A stretch of DNA of 54,212 nucleotides from an uncultured Oscillibacter sp. (GCF_900544955.1 NZ_UQXD01000012.1:1-54212), one strand, 5' to 3'; shown: positions 39,489 through 47,953, counted from the stretch's first letter. Program-made: numbers and translations. The notes: generated by a model from the sequence alone, not told the origin.

Positions 39489-40168
39489 GCCGGCGTCTCC
39501 TTTTTCACGCAGAATACGGTTCCCTCTTCATCCAGCGTCAGCAAAAAGACCTCCTCCGGCCCCGACAGGGACTGGCTGCGCAGGGTCTTTTGGAGCCACG
39601 CCTCGTCCCGTCCGCAGGCGCGCAGATGTTTGCGCAGCACCCGGCCGTCGTTGATGAGGATCACCGGCAGCGTCACGTCGTCCGCCGTCTCCAGCCCCAG
39701 TTGGGCGGCGGTGGGGGGCTGGCAGCGGCCCCAGGGCAGCACGGACAGCTGTCCGGAGTTCTCCAGCACGGCGTACTTCACGTCCTCCACGCTGGAAATC
39801 CCCTGGCCCCGCAGTTCCTCCAGCAGCTCGTCCAGGGTGTATCGGTTTTTCTGCATCACTGCCTGCTGCACCTTGCCGTGGCGGATGAGGATGGCGGGTG
39901 TTCCGCAGACCAGCTCCCGGAACCGCAGGTTGTGTAAAGATATTTGACTCAACAGCATGGAAAGGGCCAGCAGCGTCAGGATGGGAATGACGCCCGCCAG
40001 CAGCGGGATGCCGAAATCCTGCATAGGTACGGTGGCCAGGTCCGAGATCATCATGGTCAGTACCAGCTCGCTGGGCTCCAGCTCGCCGATCTGGCGCTTA
40101 CCCATCAGCCGCAGGCCGATCATGATGAGAAAGTAGAGTATCACGGTGCGGGCAAAAGCGGTCATCAT
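39485..40168 (-). CDS. DUF421 (YetF/YcaP family) membrane protein
   Basis: 227-residue protein with three N-terminal helices (FARTVILYFLIMIGLRLMG; GIPLLAGVIPILTLLALSML) and a C-terminal cytosolic domain. The family core GKRQIGELEPSELVLTMMISDLATVPMQD is clear. Homologues such as YetF are linked to spore membranes or envelope stress; the mechanism is unknown. GGAGGAG precedes the ATG. It is divergent from glmS. Confidence 0.9.
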   Translation of the reverse strand: MMTAFARTVILYFLIMIGLRLMGKRQIGELEPSELVLTMMISDLATVPMQDFGIPLLAGVIPILTLLALSMLLSQISLHNLRFRELVCGTPAILIRHGKVQQAVMQKNRYTLDELLEELRGQGISSVEDVKYAVLENSGQLSVLPWGRCQPPTAAQLGLETADDVTLPVILINDGRVLRKHLRACGRDEAWLQKTLRSQSLSGPEEVFLLTLDEEGTVFCVKKETPA

Positions 40169-40310
40169 ATGCAGTCTCCTCCGTTGCAGTAGGATTTGCC
40201 GGAGGGGCGCGTTTTATACGGGATACAGCTTCCGAAGGGGAGTTTTATCATAGAGACCCATCATGAAAAATCGCAGAGCAGAGAGGAGGCCCATGGGGAG
40301 ATCCCATCAG

Positions 40311-40490
40311 AGCGCCATGTTCCTGTGGAGTGTTTTTGCTTTACAGGATAACGAGGAGAAGAGAGAATCGAACATTCGGCGGATGCTCTTCCGTGGCCGC
40401 GGACATGTGACACAGCTGACAAATATGCGGGAAACCGCAAAACAGAGAGGCTGTGACCGCGGGAAAAGCGACAAATGACTGCGCATTTGT
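40311..40490 (+). ncRNA. glmS ribozyme: glmS ribozyme (glucosamine-6-phosphate riboswitch)
   Basis: The leader before glmS matches the self-cleaving glmS RNA: AGCGCC at 40311-40316 (cleavage expected between A40311 and G40312), P1 TCCTGT/ACAGGA (40321-40326 with 40343-40348), the ACGAGGAG segment, GAAGAG/CTCTTC (40358-40363 with 40386-40391) and the highly conserved ATCGAACATTCGGCGGATG core (40367-40385). P4 CACAGC/GCTGTG (40411-40416 with 40450-40455) encloses a GCGG-GAAA-CCGC hairpin. GlcN6P acts as cofactor for cleavage, after which glmS mRNA is degraded: feedback on hexosamine synthesis. The stretch 40169-40310 before it shows no certain promoter. Confidence 0.92.
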
Positions 40491-40497
40491 CCTTTTG
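40470..40497 (+). terminator. Terminator-like hairpin between ribozyme and glmS
   Basis: GACAAATG / CATTTGTC stem with a 6-base loop, followed by CTTTTG, just upstream of the glmS ribosome binding site. Confidence 0.5.
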
Positions 40498-40527
40498 ATC
40501 ACTTTTTGTATCAGGAGGATTTTCTTT

Positions 40528-42366
40528 ATGTGTGGAATCATCGGATTCGTAGGCCGCCGGCAGGCGGCGCCCATTTTGCTGGACGGTCTGGCCCGGATGG
40601 AATACCGGGGCTATGACTCCGCCGGCATCGCGGTCCGCTCGGAGACGGCGGGACTGCAGGTGAAAAAGAGCAAGGGCCGGCTGCAGGTGCTGTCGGACCT
40701 GACCCGCGGCGGCGCCGACCTGGAGGGTACGCTGGGCGTCGGCCACACCCGCTGGGCCACCCACGGCGAGCCCAACGACGTCAACGCCCACCCTCACGTC
40801 AGCGAAAACGGCAGCATTGCCCTGGTCCACAACGGCATCATTGAAAATTATATGGAGATCAAGGAGCACCTCCTCAAGCAGGGCGTCACCTTTACCTCCG
40901 ACACGGACTCCGAGGTGGTGGCCCAGCTGCTGGAATTCCACTACAACGAGTGCCACAACATGCTGGAGGCGGTGGGCCGCTGCCTGCGCCGCATCGAGGG
41001 GTCCTACGCCTTCGGCATCATCTGCTCCGACTATCCCAACGCCCTCATCGCCGCCCGGAAGGACAGTCCCCTGATTCTGGGGTACAGCCCGGAGGGGAAC
41101 TTCATCGCCTCCGACGTGACGGCGGTCATCAAGTACACCCGGGACGTGGTGTATATGAACGATGGGGAGATCGCCGTGGTCACCGCCGACAGCATCGACG
41201 TCTTCGACAGCGAGCTGATCCCCCTGGACAAGGAGCACCACCAAATCGACTGGGATGTGTCCGCCGCGGAGAAGGGGGGCTACCCCCACTTCATGCTCAA
41301 GGAGATCATGGAGCAGCCGGAGGCCATCCGCAAGACCGCTTTCCCCCGTATCCGGGAGGGCAGAGTGGTGCTGGACCGGGTGAAGCTGACGGCGTCCTAC
41401 GTGCGGGACATCTCCCGCATCTTCATCATCGCCTGCGGGTCCAGCTACCACGTGGGCATGGTCAGCAAGTACAACTGGGAGCGGCTGCTGCGCCGCCCGG
41501 TGCAGGTGGAGCTGGCCTCGGAATTCCGTTACAGCGATCCGCTGGTGGATGAGCGGACGCTGGTCATCGTCATCAGCCAGTCCGGCGAGACGCTGGACAC
41601 TATGGCCGCCATGCGGGAGGCCAAGCGCCGGGGCGCCCGGACGCTGGCGGTGGTGAACGTGGTGGGCAGCTCCATCGCCCGGGAGGCGGACGACGTGCTG
41701 TACACCTGGGCGGGGCCGGAGATCGCCGTGGCCACCACCAAGGCCTATACCACCCAGCTGGTGCTGATGGATTTGATCGGCCTGTACCTGGGGGATCTGC
41801 TGGGCAGCGTGGGCGCGGCGGAGTACGCCGCCGTCCTGGAGGAGCTCCAGGCCCTGCCGGAGAAGATGGAGCGGATTCTGGCCCACCCGGAGGACGTCCA
41901 GTACTTTGCCTCCCGGTACTTCAACCACGAGTCCATCTTCTTCATCGGTCGGAACCTGGATTATGCCATGGGCCTGGAGGGCTCCCTGAAGCTCAAGGAG
42001 ATCAGCTACATCCACTCCGAGGCCTACGCCTCCGGCGAGCTGAAGCACGGCACCATCTCCCTGATTGAGCCGGGCACCCTGGTGGTGGCCCTGGGCACCT
42101 ACGCCGCCCTCTTCGACAAGGCCATGAGCAACGTGGTGGAGGTGAAGGCCCGGGGGGCCGAGGTGCTGGCGGTCACCACGGAGCCCTTCCGGGAGCGGAT
42201 GGAGAAGACCGCCGACGCCGCCATCGTCATCCCCGAGACCCATCCGGTGCTCCAGCCCTCCCTGGGCGTGGTGCCGCTGCAGCTGTTCGCCTACTACGTG
42301 GCGCTGCAGCGGGGCTGCGATATTGATAAACCCCGGAACTTGGCAAAGAGCGTCACGGTGGAGTGA
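40528..42366 (+). CDS. glmS: Glutamine--fructose-6-phosphate aminotransferase (isomerizing)
   Basis: 612-residue enzyme making glucosamine-6-phosphate from fructose-6-phosphate and glutamine. MCGIIGFVG places the catalytic Cys right after the initiator Met; RMEYRGYDSAGIA, the VGHTRWATHGEP loop and NGIIENY belong to the glutaminase domain (1-240). Two SIS isomerase domains follow (CGSSYHVGMVSKYNWERL; SQSGETLDTMAAMREAK; ending KPRNLAKSVTVE). Start ATG 40528 follows AGGAGGA. Controlled by the preceding ribozyme and ended by its own terminator. Confidence 0.97.
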   Translation: MCGIIGFVGRRQAAPILLDGLARMEYRGYDSAGIAVRSETAGLQVKKSKGRLQVLSDLTRGGADLEGTLGVGHTRWATHGEPNDVNAHPHVSENGSIALVHNGIIENYMEIKEHLLKQGVTFTSDTDSEVVAQLLEFHYNECHNMLEAVGRCLRRIEGSYAFGIICSDYPNALIAARKDSPLILGYSPEGNFIASDVTAVIKYTRDVVYMNDGEIAVVTADSIDVFDSELIPLDKEHHQIDWDVSAAEKGGYPHFMLKEIMEQPEAIRKTAFPRIREGRVVLDRVKLTASYVRDISRIFIIACGSSYHVGMVSKYNWERLLRRPVQVELASEFRYSDPLVDERTLVIVISQSGETLDTMAAMREAKRRGARTLAVVNVVGSSIAREADDVLYTWAGPEIAVATTKAYTTQLVLMDLIGLYLGDLLGSVGAAEYAAVLEELQALPEKMERILAHPEDVQYFASRYFNHESIFFIGRNLDYAMGLEGSLKLKEISYIHSEAYASGELKHGTISLIEPGTLVVALGTYAALFDKAMSNVVEVKARGAEVLAVTTEPFRERMEKTADAAIVIPETHPVLQPSLGVVPLQLFAYYVALQRGCDIDKPRNLAKSVTVE

Positions 42367-42394
42367 GGCGCCCGGCGCCACGCAAAACCGGGAG

Positions 42395-42431
42395 ACATCC
42401 GTCCTGCCCCGGGCAGGGCGGATGTTTTTTT
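42395..42431 (+). terminator. Terminator of glmS
   Basis: ACATCCG(T)CCTGCCC / GGGCAGG(G)CGGATGT stem followed by TTTTTTT. Confidence 0.88.
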
Positions 42432-42439
42432 CAAGTTCC

Positions 42440-42466
42440 TGCAACCTTCCGGCGGTCTGAGACGTT
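42440..42466 (+). promoter_or_regulatory. ECF-type promoter before the sigma factor gene
   Basis: TGCAAC (42440-42445), 17-bp spacer, CGTT (42463-42466). This matches the AAC / CGTn pattern of ECF sigma promoters rather than sigma-A, suggesting that the ECF factor activates its own gene. Confidence 0.6.
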
Positions 42467-42507
42467 TATCAGGCAGAGGGAAGCCAAAAAAGGGGGGAGA
42501 GGCCCAT

Positions 42508-43047
42508 ATGCTCACATCGTATACCATGCTGCTGGCGTCGGACCCGGACCGGGAGCACTTTGCCCGGCTGTACCGGGCCAACTACCAGCGGATGAGCCGT
42601 CTGGCGGCCCAGCTTTTGGGGAGCGGTCCCCGGGCGGAGGACGCCGTCCACGACGCGTTTATGAAGCTGATCCGCCACTATGACGAGCTGCGGGAGCGGC
42701 CGGAGGAGCGGCTGTCCGCGTGGCTGGCGGTGGTGGTGAAGAACACGGCGCTGGACATGCTCCGCCGGGAGAAGCACGAGACGGACCTGGAGGACGCCCG
42801 GTGGGAGCCCTCGGTTCCGGCGGACGAGGGCCAGTTTCAGGCCCTGGTGGCCCTGATCCGGCAGATGCCGCCGGACTACCGGCGGATTTTGGAGCTGCGC
42901 TTCGTGGCGGAGTGGAGCCTGGCGGAGATCGCCCAGGCCATGGATTTGACGGAGAGCGCCGTCAAGACCCGGGTGTTCCGGGGACGAAAACTGCTGATTG
43001 AACGGCTGCGGAAGGAGGGGTACCTGGATGGACGGGCCTGTATTTGA
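42508..43047 (+). CDS. ECF-type RNA polymerase sigma factor (sigma-70 family)
   Basis: 179 residues. Region 2 (about 20-90): FARLYRANYQRMSRLAAQLL, EDAVHDAFMKLIRHYDEL, WLAVVVKNTALDMLRREK. Region 4 (about 110-165): MPPDYRRILELRFVAEWSLAEIAQAMDLTESAVKTRVFRGRKLL. The absence of regions 1 and 3 defines the ECF class. GGGG-rich ribosome binding site before ATG 42508. It overlaps the downstream membrane protein gene by 20 bases, typical for a sigma/anti-sigma pair. Confidence 0.93.
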   Translation: MLTSYTMLLASDPDREHFARLYRANYQRMSRLAAQLLGSGPRAEDAVHDAFMKLIRHYDELRERPEERLSAWLAVVVKNTALDMLRREKHETDLEDARWEPSVPADEGQFQALVALIRQMPPDYRRILELRFVAEWSLAEIAQAMDLTESAVKTRVFRGRKLLIERLRKEGYLDGRACI

Positions 43048-44158
43048 CGCGATGCTGAAAAACGCGCTGGAGGAAGCACTCCAGGAGGACCTGAGAGAGC
43101 TGGAGAAAACCCCGCCGCCGCCCGTGTCCCTCCGCCAGCGGCGGCGGATGCGGCGGATGCTGGCGGATCCCTGGCGCTATGCCCGGCGGCTCCAGGCGGA
43201 GGAGGCGGAGGCCCCGCCGCCGCGGCGGAAGAGGAACCCGGCCCGGTGGCTGCTGGTGGCGGTGATCGCGGCGCTGCTGGCGGGCACGGCGGCGGGCTAT
43301 GCCCTGCGGGGCGGCGATTTTTTCCGCCAGATGTTCGAGGAAAGCCCCTGGGCGGCGGAGTACGGCGAGGCGGCGGACACGGAGCAGCTGCTGGACATGG
43401 GCGGCGGCAACGTGGGCTCTGTGCTGGAGGACGATCACTTCCGCTTGGAGCTGCTGGACGCGGTGTCCGAGGGGGAGAACGCCATGGCGGCGGTGCGGAT
43501 CACCGTGAAGGACATGGGGCTGCTGGAGCGGACCTTCGGCCGCCGGACCGTGGCGCCGGGCCTGTTCCTGCGCCAGGACGGCTCCTTCTTTGAGTCCGGC
43601 TCCAGCGGCACCCAGTACGTCTACCCCGATATGGACGATTCCCTAGCGGACAACCAGTTCATGATGATTTTCCGCACCGACCGGAACCGGGCCACGGAGG
43701 GGCGGAAGTACACCCTCACCTTCCATGACTTCGGCTACTACGATTTCGAGGACCGGGCGTCCCCCGCCGGGCGGGAGGTTCTGCTGATCCCCGGGAACTG
43801 GACGCTGGAGCTGGAGCTGAGCTTTGACGGCGGGACCGTAGTGGAGAAAGCGGAGGCGGTCCAACTGGAGAGCTGCGCCTTTACGGTGGACCGGGTGCGG
43901 GTCTCCTCGCTGTCGGTCGGCATGACGCTTCACTGCGGCTTTGCGGAGGTGGAGACTTTGAGCGACGTGCTCAAGGACGCCGTGATCCGCATGGAGGACG
44001 GGACGGAGGTGCCCCACACCGGATACCGCTTTGCAGGCGGGGGAGAGGACGAGGCGGGCTTTGCCTGCGAGATCCTCTACGAGTTCGGCATGCCCCTGGA
44101 GCGGGAGGAGATCTCCGCCATTGTCATCCAGGGCCATGAGATCTCCCTGAGTGAATGA
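43028..44158 (+). CDS. Membrane-anchored putative anti-sigma partner
   Basis: 376 residues. Acidic N-terminal cytosolic part (MDGPVFDAMLKNALEEALQE, EDLRELEK), an Arg-rich stretch, one transmembrane helix at about 78-98 (WLLVAVIAALLAGTAAGYAL), then a large extracytoplasmic domain of DUF4179/DUF5643-like beta type. No zinc-binding anti-sigma motif is present. The overlap with the ECF gene and the topology (short inside, sensor outside) suggest an anti-sigma factor; this rests on context more than homology. GGAGGGG precedes ATG 43028. Confidence 0.78.
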   Translation: MDGPVFDAMLKNALEEALQEDLRELEKTPPPPVSLRQRRRMRRMLADPWRYARRLQAEEAEAPPPRRKRNPARWLLVAVIAALLAGTAAGYALRGGDFFRQMFEESPWAAEYGEAADTEQLLDMGGGNVGSVLEDDHFRLELLDAVSEGENAMAAVRITVKDMGLLERTFGRRTVAPGLFLRQDGSFFESGSSGTQYVYPDMDDSLADNQFMMIFRTDRNRATEGRKYTLTFHDFGYYDFEDRASPAGREVLLIPGNWTLELELSFDGGTVVEKAEAVQLESCAFTVDRVRVSSLSVGMTLHCGFAEVETLSDVLKDAVIRMEDGTEVPHTGYRFAGGGEDEAGFACEILYEFGMPLEREEISAIVIQGHEISLSE

Positions 44159-44172
44159 CGCATACCGCGGAT

Positions 44173-44208
44173 GCCCGCACCCTATTTGGGGTGCGGGCGG
44201 TCTTTTTT
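44173..44208 (+). terminator. Terminator of the ECF sigma operon
   Basis: GCCCGCACCC / GGGTGCGGGC stem, 6-base loop, then GGTCTTTTTTT. Confidence 0.88.
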
Positions 44209-44219
44209 TGAAAAAGCCC

Positions 44220-44250
44220 TTGACTCTCACACAGGGAGAGGGACTATCCT
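44220..44250 (+). promoter_or_regulatory. MerR-type promoter of the merR-like gene
   Basis: TTGACT (44220-44225), 19-bp spacer, TATCCT (44245-44250), with CTCTC / GAGAG half-sites in the spacer. The typical layout of an autoregulated MerR/BmrR promoter. Confidence 0.75.
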
Positions 44251-44291
44251 ATGGATGAGCTCAAAAATACCGATGCGGAGGAACATGTTCC

Positions 44292-45104
44292 ATGCTGAAA
44301 ATCGGAGAATTTTCCAAACTGTCCAGAATCAGTATCCGAATGCTGCGCCACTATGACGAGCTGGGCCTGCTGGCCCCGGAGACCACCGACCCCTTCACCG
44401 GCTACCGCTATTACCGGGAGGCCCAGCTGCGGGACGCCTGCCGAATCACGGCCTGGCGGGCCATGGGCTTCTCCCTGGCGGAGGTGGGGGAACTGCTGGG
44501 GGAGGCGGACGCGGACGCGCTGGAGCGGCGCCTTGCCCGGCAGCGGGAGGCGCTCCTCCAGACGGCGGAGGAGGTGCAGCATCGGCTGCGGCTTCTGGAT
44601 ACAGCCGTGGAACGGCTGAGAAAGGGCGAGAATATGCAGTATGATGTGACGATCAAGACCATTCCGGAGCGGTACGTGGCCAGCGTCCGGCAGGTGATCC
44701 CCAGCTACGACCGGGAGGGAGACCTCTGGCGGATTTTTTTACAGGAGACGGCCCACCTGGCCATCCGGGACGGGGACCCGGTGCTGTGCGCGGCGTATTT
44801 CTTTGACGGGGAGTACAAGGAGCGGGATGTGGACGTGGAGATCCAAAAGAGCGTCCGGGGCAGCTACCCGGACACCCCCCACGTGAAGTTCAAGACCATG
44901 CCTGCGGTGGAGGTGGCCTCCGCTGTGTGCAAGGGCAGCTACGAGCAGATTGGCGCCGTCAACGCGGCGGTGGCCGCCTGGGTGGAGAGCAACGGCTATG
45001 CCTTTGACGGCACCGCCTTCAACCTCTACCACGTCAGCCCCCACGAGACCGAGAACCCGGAGGAATATGTGACGGAGGTCTGTTACCCCGTCCGCCGCCG
45101 GTAA
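44292..45104 (+). CDS. MerR family regulator with GyrI-like effector domain
   Basis: 270 residues. N-terminal MerR HTH (LKIGEFSKLSRISIRMLRHYDELGLL; TGYRYYREAQLRDACRI), a coiled-coil dimerisation helix (about 75-110), then a C-terminal GyrI-like/AraC-effector domain (YDVTIKTIPERYVASVRQVIPSYDREGDLW ... NPEEYVTEVCYPV), as in BmrR-type multidrug sensors. It probably senses an amphipathic ligand and activates its own promoter. GGAGG lies 11 bases before the ATG. No transporter target is adjacent. Confidence 0.92.
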   Translation: MLKIGEFSKLSRISIRMLRHYDELGLLAPETTDPFTGYRYYREAQLRDACRITAWRAMGFSLAEVGELLGEADADALERRLARQREALLQTAEEVQHRLRLLDTAVERLRKGENMQYDVTIKTIPERYVASVRQVIPSYDREGDLWRIFLQETAHLAIRDGDPVLCAAYFFDGEYKERDVDVEIQKSVRGSYPDTPHVKFKTMPAVEVASAVCKGSYEQIGAVNAAVAAWVESNGYAFDGTAFNLYHVSPHETENPEEYVTEVCYPVRRR

Positions 45105-45114
45105 GGGTAACTGC

Positions 45115-45164
45115 GCAAAACAGCCAAAAAGCAAGCCGCTTTTTGGCTGTTTTGCTGTTTTTTT
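45115..45164 (+). terminator. Terminator of the merR-like gene
   Basis: 18-bp stem (45115-45132 with 45138-45155), 5-base loop, then TGTTTTTTT. The gap from there to 45310 shows nothing else. Confidence 0.9.
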
Positions 45165-45310
45165 CCAGCGGGTGAAACGAAGCGGCCGGGACCGCCGTCT
45201 TTAAGACGTCCAGAAAAAGTTTCGATGGCGGGAACAAATGGCCCGTGGAAACCGTCTATTCCAAAACATGGGAGTGGGGCAGGCTGTTTTGTCCCGAAAG
45301 GAAGCGGTGT

Positions 45311-46051
45311 ATGGAGAGAAAACGAATGGCGGGCGTGCTATGCCTGCTTTTGGCCACGGCGGCCGCCGTGGGCTTTTCCCGGCCCGGTGCCCAGACGGGA
45401 CAGCAGGAGGCGGAGACGCCTGCGGCCCCGGCGGCGGCGGAGGCCCGGCAGGCCCTGCGGCAGTATTTTGCGGCGCAGTACCGGGAGGCGGAGTGCTCCG
45501 CCATCTACGCGGATCTGACCCACGACGGGGTGGAGGAGCTGCTGGTGCTGGAGATGGACGGCGATCGCCTGGGGGAGCCGGTGCAGCTCCACGGCGGCCG
45601 CCTGGACCCGGACCGCTTCACGGCGGGGGAGGTGACGGTGCTGTGGGTGGAGGAGGATGGCTCCGTCCGTCCGCTGTACAGCTTTACCTGCAGCTCCGCC
45701 CACGCGGGCTGGGGGGAGCTGTACCTGCAAAAGCGGGACGGGCGGGACTACCTGCTCCACTACGCCCCCTATACCTCCACCGGCCGGTCGGACTTTCAGC
45801 TGGTGCTGTTCTCCCTGGCGGAGGACGGGACGCCGGTGGAGGCGGAGCGCCTTCAGGCGGCCTTCGCCGCCGGGGAGGCCCCGCTGCCGGAGGAGGACGC
45901 GGCAGAGGCCGCGGCGTTTTTCACCGCGGCGGAGGCGCTGCTGGAGGGCGCCAAGCCGCTGCTGGTCTACGACGTCATCCACGACCCCCTGACCGGCGCC
46001 GACGGCCCCCGCCTCTTCGCCTATCTGGACGAGCTGTTCACCACCTTCTGA
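45311..46051 (+). CDS. Secreted protein of unknown function
   Basis: 246 residues. Signal sequence MERKRMAGVLCLLLATAAAV then an Ala/Pro/Glu-rich linker. The body has IYADLTHDGVEELLVLEMDG, an EF-hand-like/VCBS-type Asp-rich loop common in uncharacterised clostridial secreted proteins, and a C-terminal helix pair. No catalytic motif. Start ATG 45311 is preceded by GAAAGGAAG; a longer in-frame start at 45245 would not leave a proper signal peptide. Function unknown. Confidence 0.75.
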   Translation: MERKRMAGVLCLLLATAAAVGFSRPGAQTGQQEAETPAAPAAAEARQALRQYFAAQYREAECSAIYADLTHDGVEELLVLEMDGDRLGEPVQLHGGRLDPDRFTAGEVTVLWVEEDGSVRPLYSFTCSSAHAGWGELYLQKRDGRDYLLHYAPYTSTGRSDFQLVLFSLAEDGTPVEAERLQAAFAAGEAPLPEEDAAEAAAFFTAAEALLEGAKPLLVYDVIHDPLTGADGPRLFAYLDELFTTF

Positions 46052-46101
46052 GTCCTTTACATAACATTTTTTCACAAATGCGGAAAATGCCGAAATTCGT
46101 C

Positions 46102-46130
46102 TTGACCCGGCGGAGCGCTTTCCGTATAAT
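46102..46130 (+). promoter_or_regulatory. Promoter of the SLH-GH25 gene
   Basis: TTGACC (46102-46107), 17-bp spacer, TATAAT (46125-46130). Near-perfect sigma-A promoter, about 105 bases before the start codon. Confidence 0.88.
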
Positions 46131-46160
46131 GAAGGACAGGCGCTGTTGATCAGGCGACAT

Positions 46161-46193
46161 AATGCCGCAGCCCTTTTGGGGCTGCGGCATTTT
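46161..46193 (+). terminator. Terminator-like hairpin in the leader of the SLH-GH25 gene
   Basis: AATGCCGCAGCCC / GGGCTGCGGCATT stem with a short loop, then TTTTC, lying between promoter and gene. Possibly an attenuator. Confidence 0.65.
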
Positions 46194-46234
46194 CTGATAA
46201 GAAGGACGACAAAATTCGACGGGAAGGAACCACT

Positions 46235-47920
46235 ATGAGACATTTTCGTTTGCCCAGGCGGCTGACCGCCGCGGCCCTGGCCGCCGCGCTGGCCATGCTG
46301 CCCGCCGCCGCATTTTCCGATACCGAGGGCCACTGGGCCCAGGGAGCCATCTCCAAGTGGAGTCAGGAGTACAGCCTCATCCAGGGGTATGAGGACGGGA
46401 CCTTCCGGCCGGATAACTCCATCACCCGGGGGGCCTTCGCCGGGATCATGGACCGCTTTTTGCAGTTCCGGGCGGTGTCCCCGGCGGAGACCTTCTCCGA
46501 CACCGCGGGGACCTACTGGGAGTCCGCCATTTTGAAGCTTCACGCCGCCGGGGTGTACCTGGGCAACGGCGGGAAGGCCCTGGCGGGGGACACCATCACC
46601 CGCCAGCAGGCGGTGACCATGATTGCCCGGGCCTTCTCCATCACCGGTGACGCAGAGGTGGCCCTGCCCTACGGCGACGGGGACCTTGTGGCGGAATACG
46701 CCCGGGGCGCCGTGGCGGAGATGTCCGCCCGGGGGTACATCACGGACACCTGGAACGGGGACTTCCGGCCCGGGGAGCCCATCACCCGGGCGGAGATCGT
46801 CAACATCCTGAACAACATGATTCAGGTGCTGGTCCAGGAGAGCGGCACCTATTCCGGCGACCAGGCCGGCACGGTGATGATCAACGCCGCCGGCGGCGCG
46901 GAGCTGATGAACATGACCATCGCCGGGGACCTGATTCTGGCGCCGGGCGTCACCGGGCCGGTGACGCTGACGGACGTGACCATCGCCGGCAGCGTGCGGA
47001 ATTTCAGCGGGGTGGAGCCCACCGTGGTCACCACCCAGCCGGAGGAGACCCCCGTGACGCCGGAGGACCCGGGGCACCCGGAGGACCCGGAGGTGGTTCC
47101 GCCGGAGCCGGAGGGGCCCGGCATCCGGCCCAGTGAGGTCTATACCCCCGGCGCCACCAACGGGGAGACCTTCCTCTACAGCAACCAGCAGATTCCCGTC
47201 TACGCGGACCGGGCGCCCAGCCAGCTCTACCCCGGGGATTTCTACTGGGAGGAGGACCGGCTGGTTTACGCGGGGGACGCCTTCCGCACCCGCTTCGGCA
47301 TCGACGTCTCTGCCTACCAGAACCGGGCCAGCGAGAACGAGACCATCGACTGGCAGGCCGTGGCGGACGACGGCGTGGAGTTCGCCATGGTGCGGATCGG
47401 CCTGCGGGGCTACTCCAACGGCGCCATCCACGCCGACGCCTTCTACCGGGAGAACATCCAGGGGGCCATGGACGCGGGGATTGAGACGGGGGTGTACTTC
47501 TTCGCCCAGGCCATCACCGTGGAGGAGGCCATTGAGGAGGCGGACTTCGTCATCGGACTGCTCCGGGACTTGGACATCAACGGCCCGGTGGCCTACGACT
47601 GGGAGATGCACGACGCCACCTACCGGGTTTACGGCACCTCGCCGGAGATGGCCACCGCCTGCGCCGTGGCCTTCTGCCAGCGGGTGGCGGAGGCGGGCTA
47701 CACCCCCATGGTCTACGCGGGCAGCTACGTCAGCTACGTGAAGTACGACCAGGGGGCCATCGCCCCCTACCTGAGTTGGTATCCGGAGTATAAGAGCGCC
47801 AGCTCCGAGAAGCTCTACCCCGCCTTCTACTACCAGATGGACTACTGGCAGTTCTCCAGCAGCTGCTCCATCAACGGCATCGGCGGCCGGGTGGACGCCA
47901 ACATCCAATTCCTGAGATGA
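46235..47920 (+). CDS. SLH-domain surface muramidase (GH25)
   Basis: 561-residue secreted protein. Signal peptide (LTAAALAAALAMLPAAAFS), three SLH repeats at about 25-200 (SDTEGHWAQGAISKWSQEY; SDTAGTYWESAILKLHAAG; GYITDTWNGDFRPGEPITRAEI), a Pro/Glu-rich linker (PEDPGHPEDPEVVPPEPEGP), then a C-terminal glycoside hydrolase 25 lysozyme domain from about 350. GH25 marks: FGIDVSAYQ, FAMVRIGLRGY, VYFFAQAITVEEAIEEADF, AYDWEMHD (catalytic Asp/Glu) and YYQMDYWQFSSS. It cuts the MurNAc-GlcNAc backbone and is held on the wall by SLH domains. Probable role: cell-wall turnover. Confidence 0.93.
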   Translation: MRHFRLPRRLTAAALAAALAMLPAAAFSDTEGHWAQGAISKWSQEYSLIQGYEDGTFRPDNSITRGAFAGIMDRFLQFRAVSPAETFSDTAGTYWESAILKLHAAGVYLGNGGKALAGDTITRQQAVTMIARAFSITGDAEVALPYGDGDLVAEYARGAVAEMSARGYITDTWNGDFRPGEPITRAEIVNILNNMIQVLVQESGTYSGDQAGTVMINAAGGAELMNMTIAGDLILAPGVTGPVTLTDVTIAGSVRNFSGVEPTVVTTQPEETPVTPEDPGHPEDPEVVPPEPEGPGIRPSEVYTPGATNGETFLYSNQQIPVYADRAPSQLYPGDFYWEEDRLVYAGDAFRTRFGIDVSAYQNRASENETIDWQAVADDGVEFAMVRIGLRGYSNGAIHADAFYRENIQGAMDAGIETGVYFFAQAITVEEAIEEADFVIGLLRDLDINGPVAYDWEMHDATYRVYGTSPEMATACAVAFCQRVAEAGYTPMVYAGSYVSYVKYDQGAIAPYLSWYPEYKSASSEKLYPAFYYQMDYWQFSSSCSINGIGGRVDANIQFLR

Positions 47921-47921
47921 G

Positions 47922-47953
47922 AAAAGCAGGCGCCTGTCAGGCGCCTGCTTTTT
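47922..47953. terminator. Bidirectional terminator
   Basis: AAAAGCAGGCGCC / GGCGCCTGCTTTT stem between two convergent genes; gives U-runs both ways. Confidence 0.88.

Noticed and set aside
40263..40478. 71-residue plus-strand frame upstream of glmS
   Set aside because: It lies inside the glmS ribozyme, whose conserved structure explains the sequence.
45338..47908. 856-residue minus-strand frame over the secreted protein and muramidase genes
   Set aside because: Antisense shadow; the plus-strand SLH-GH25 protein is unambiguous.
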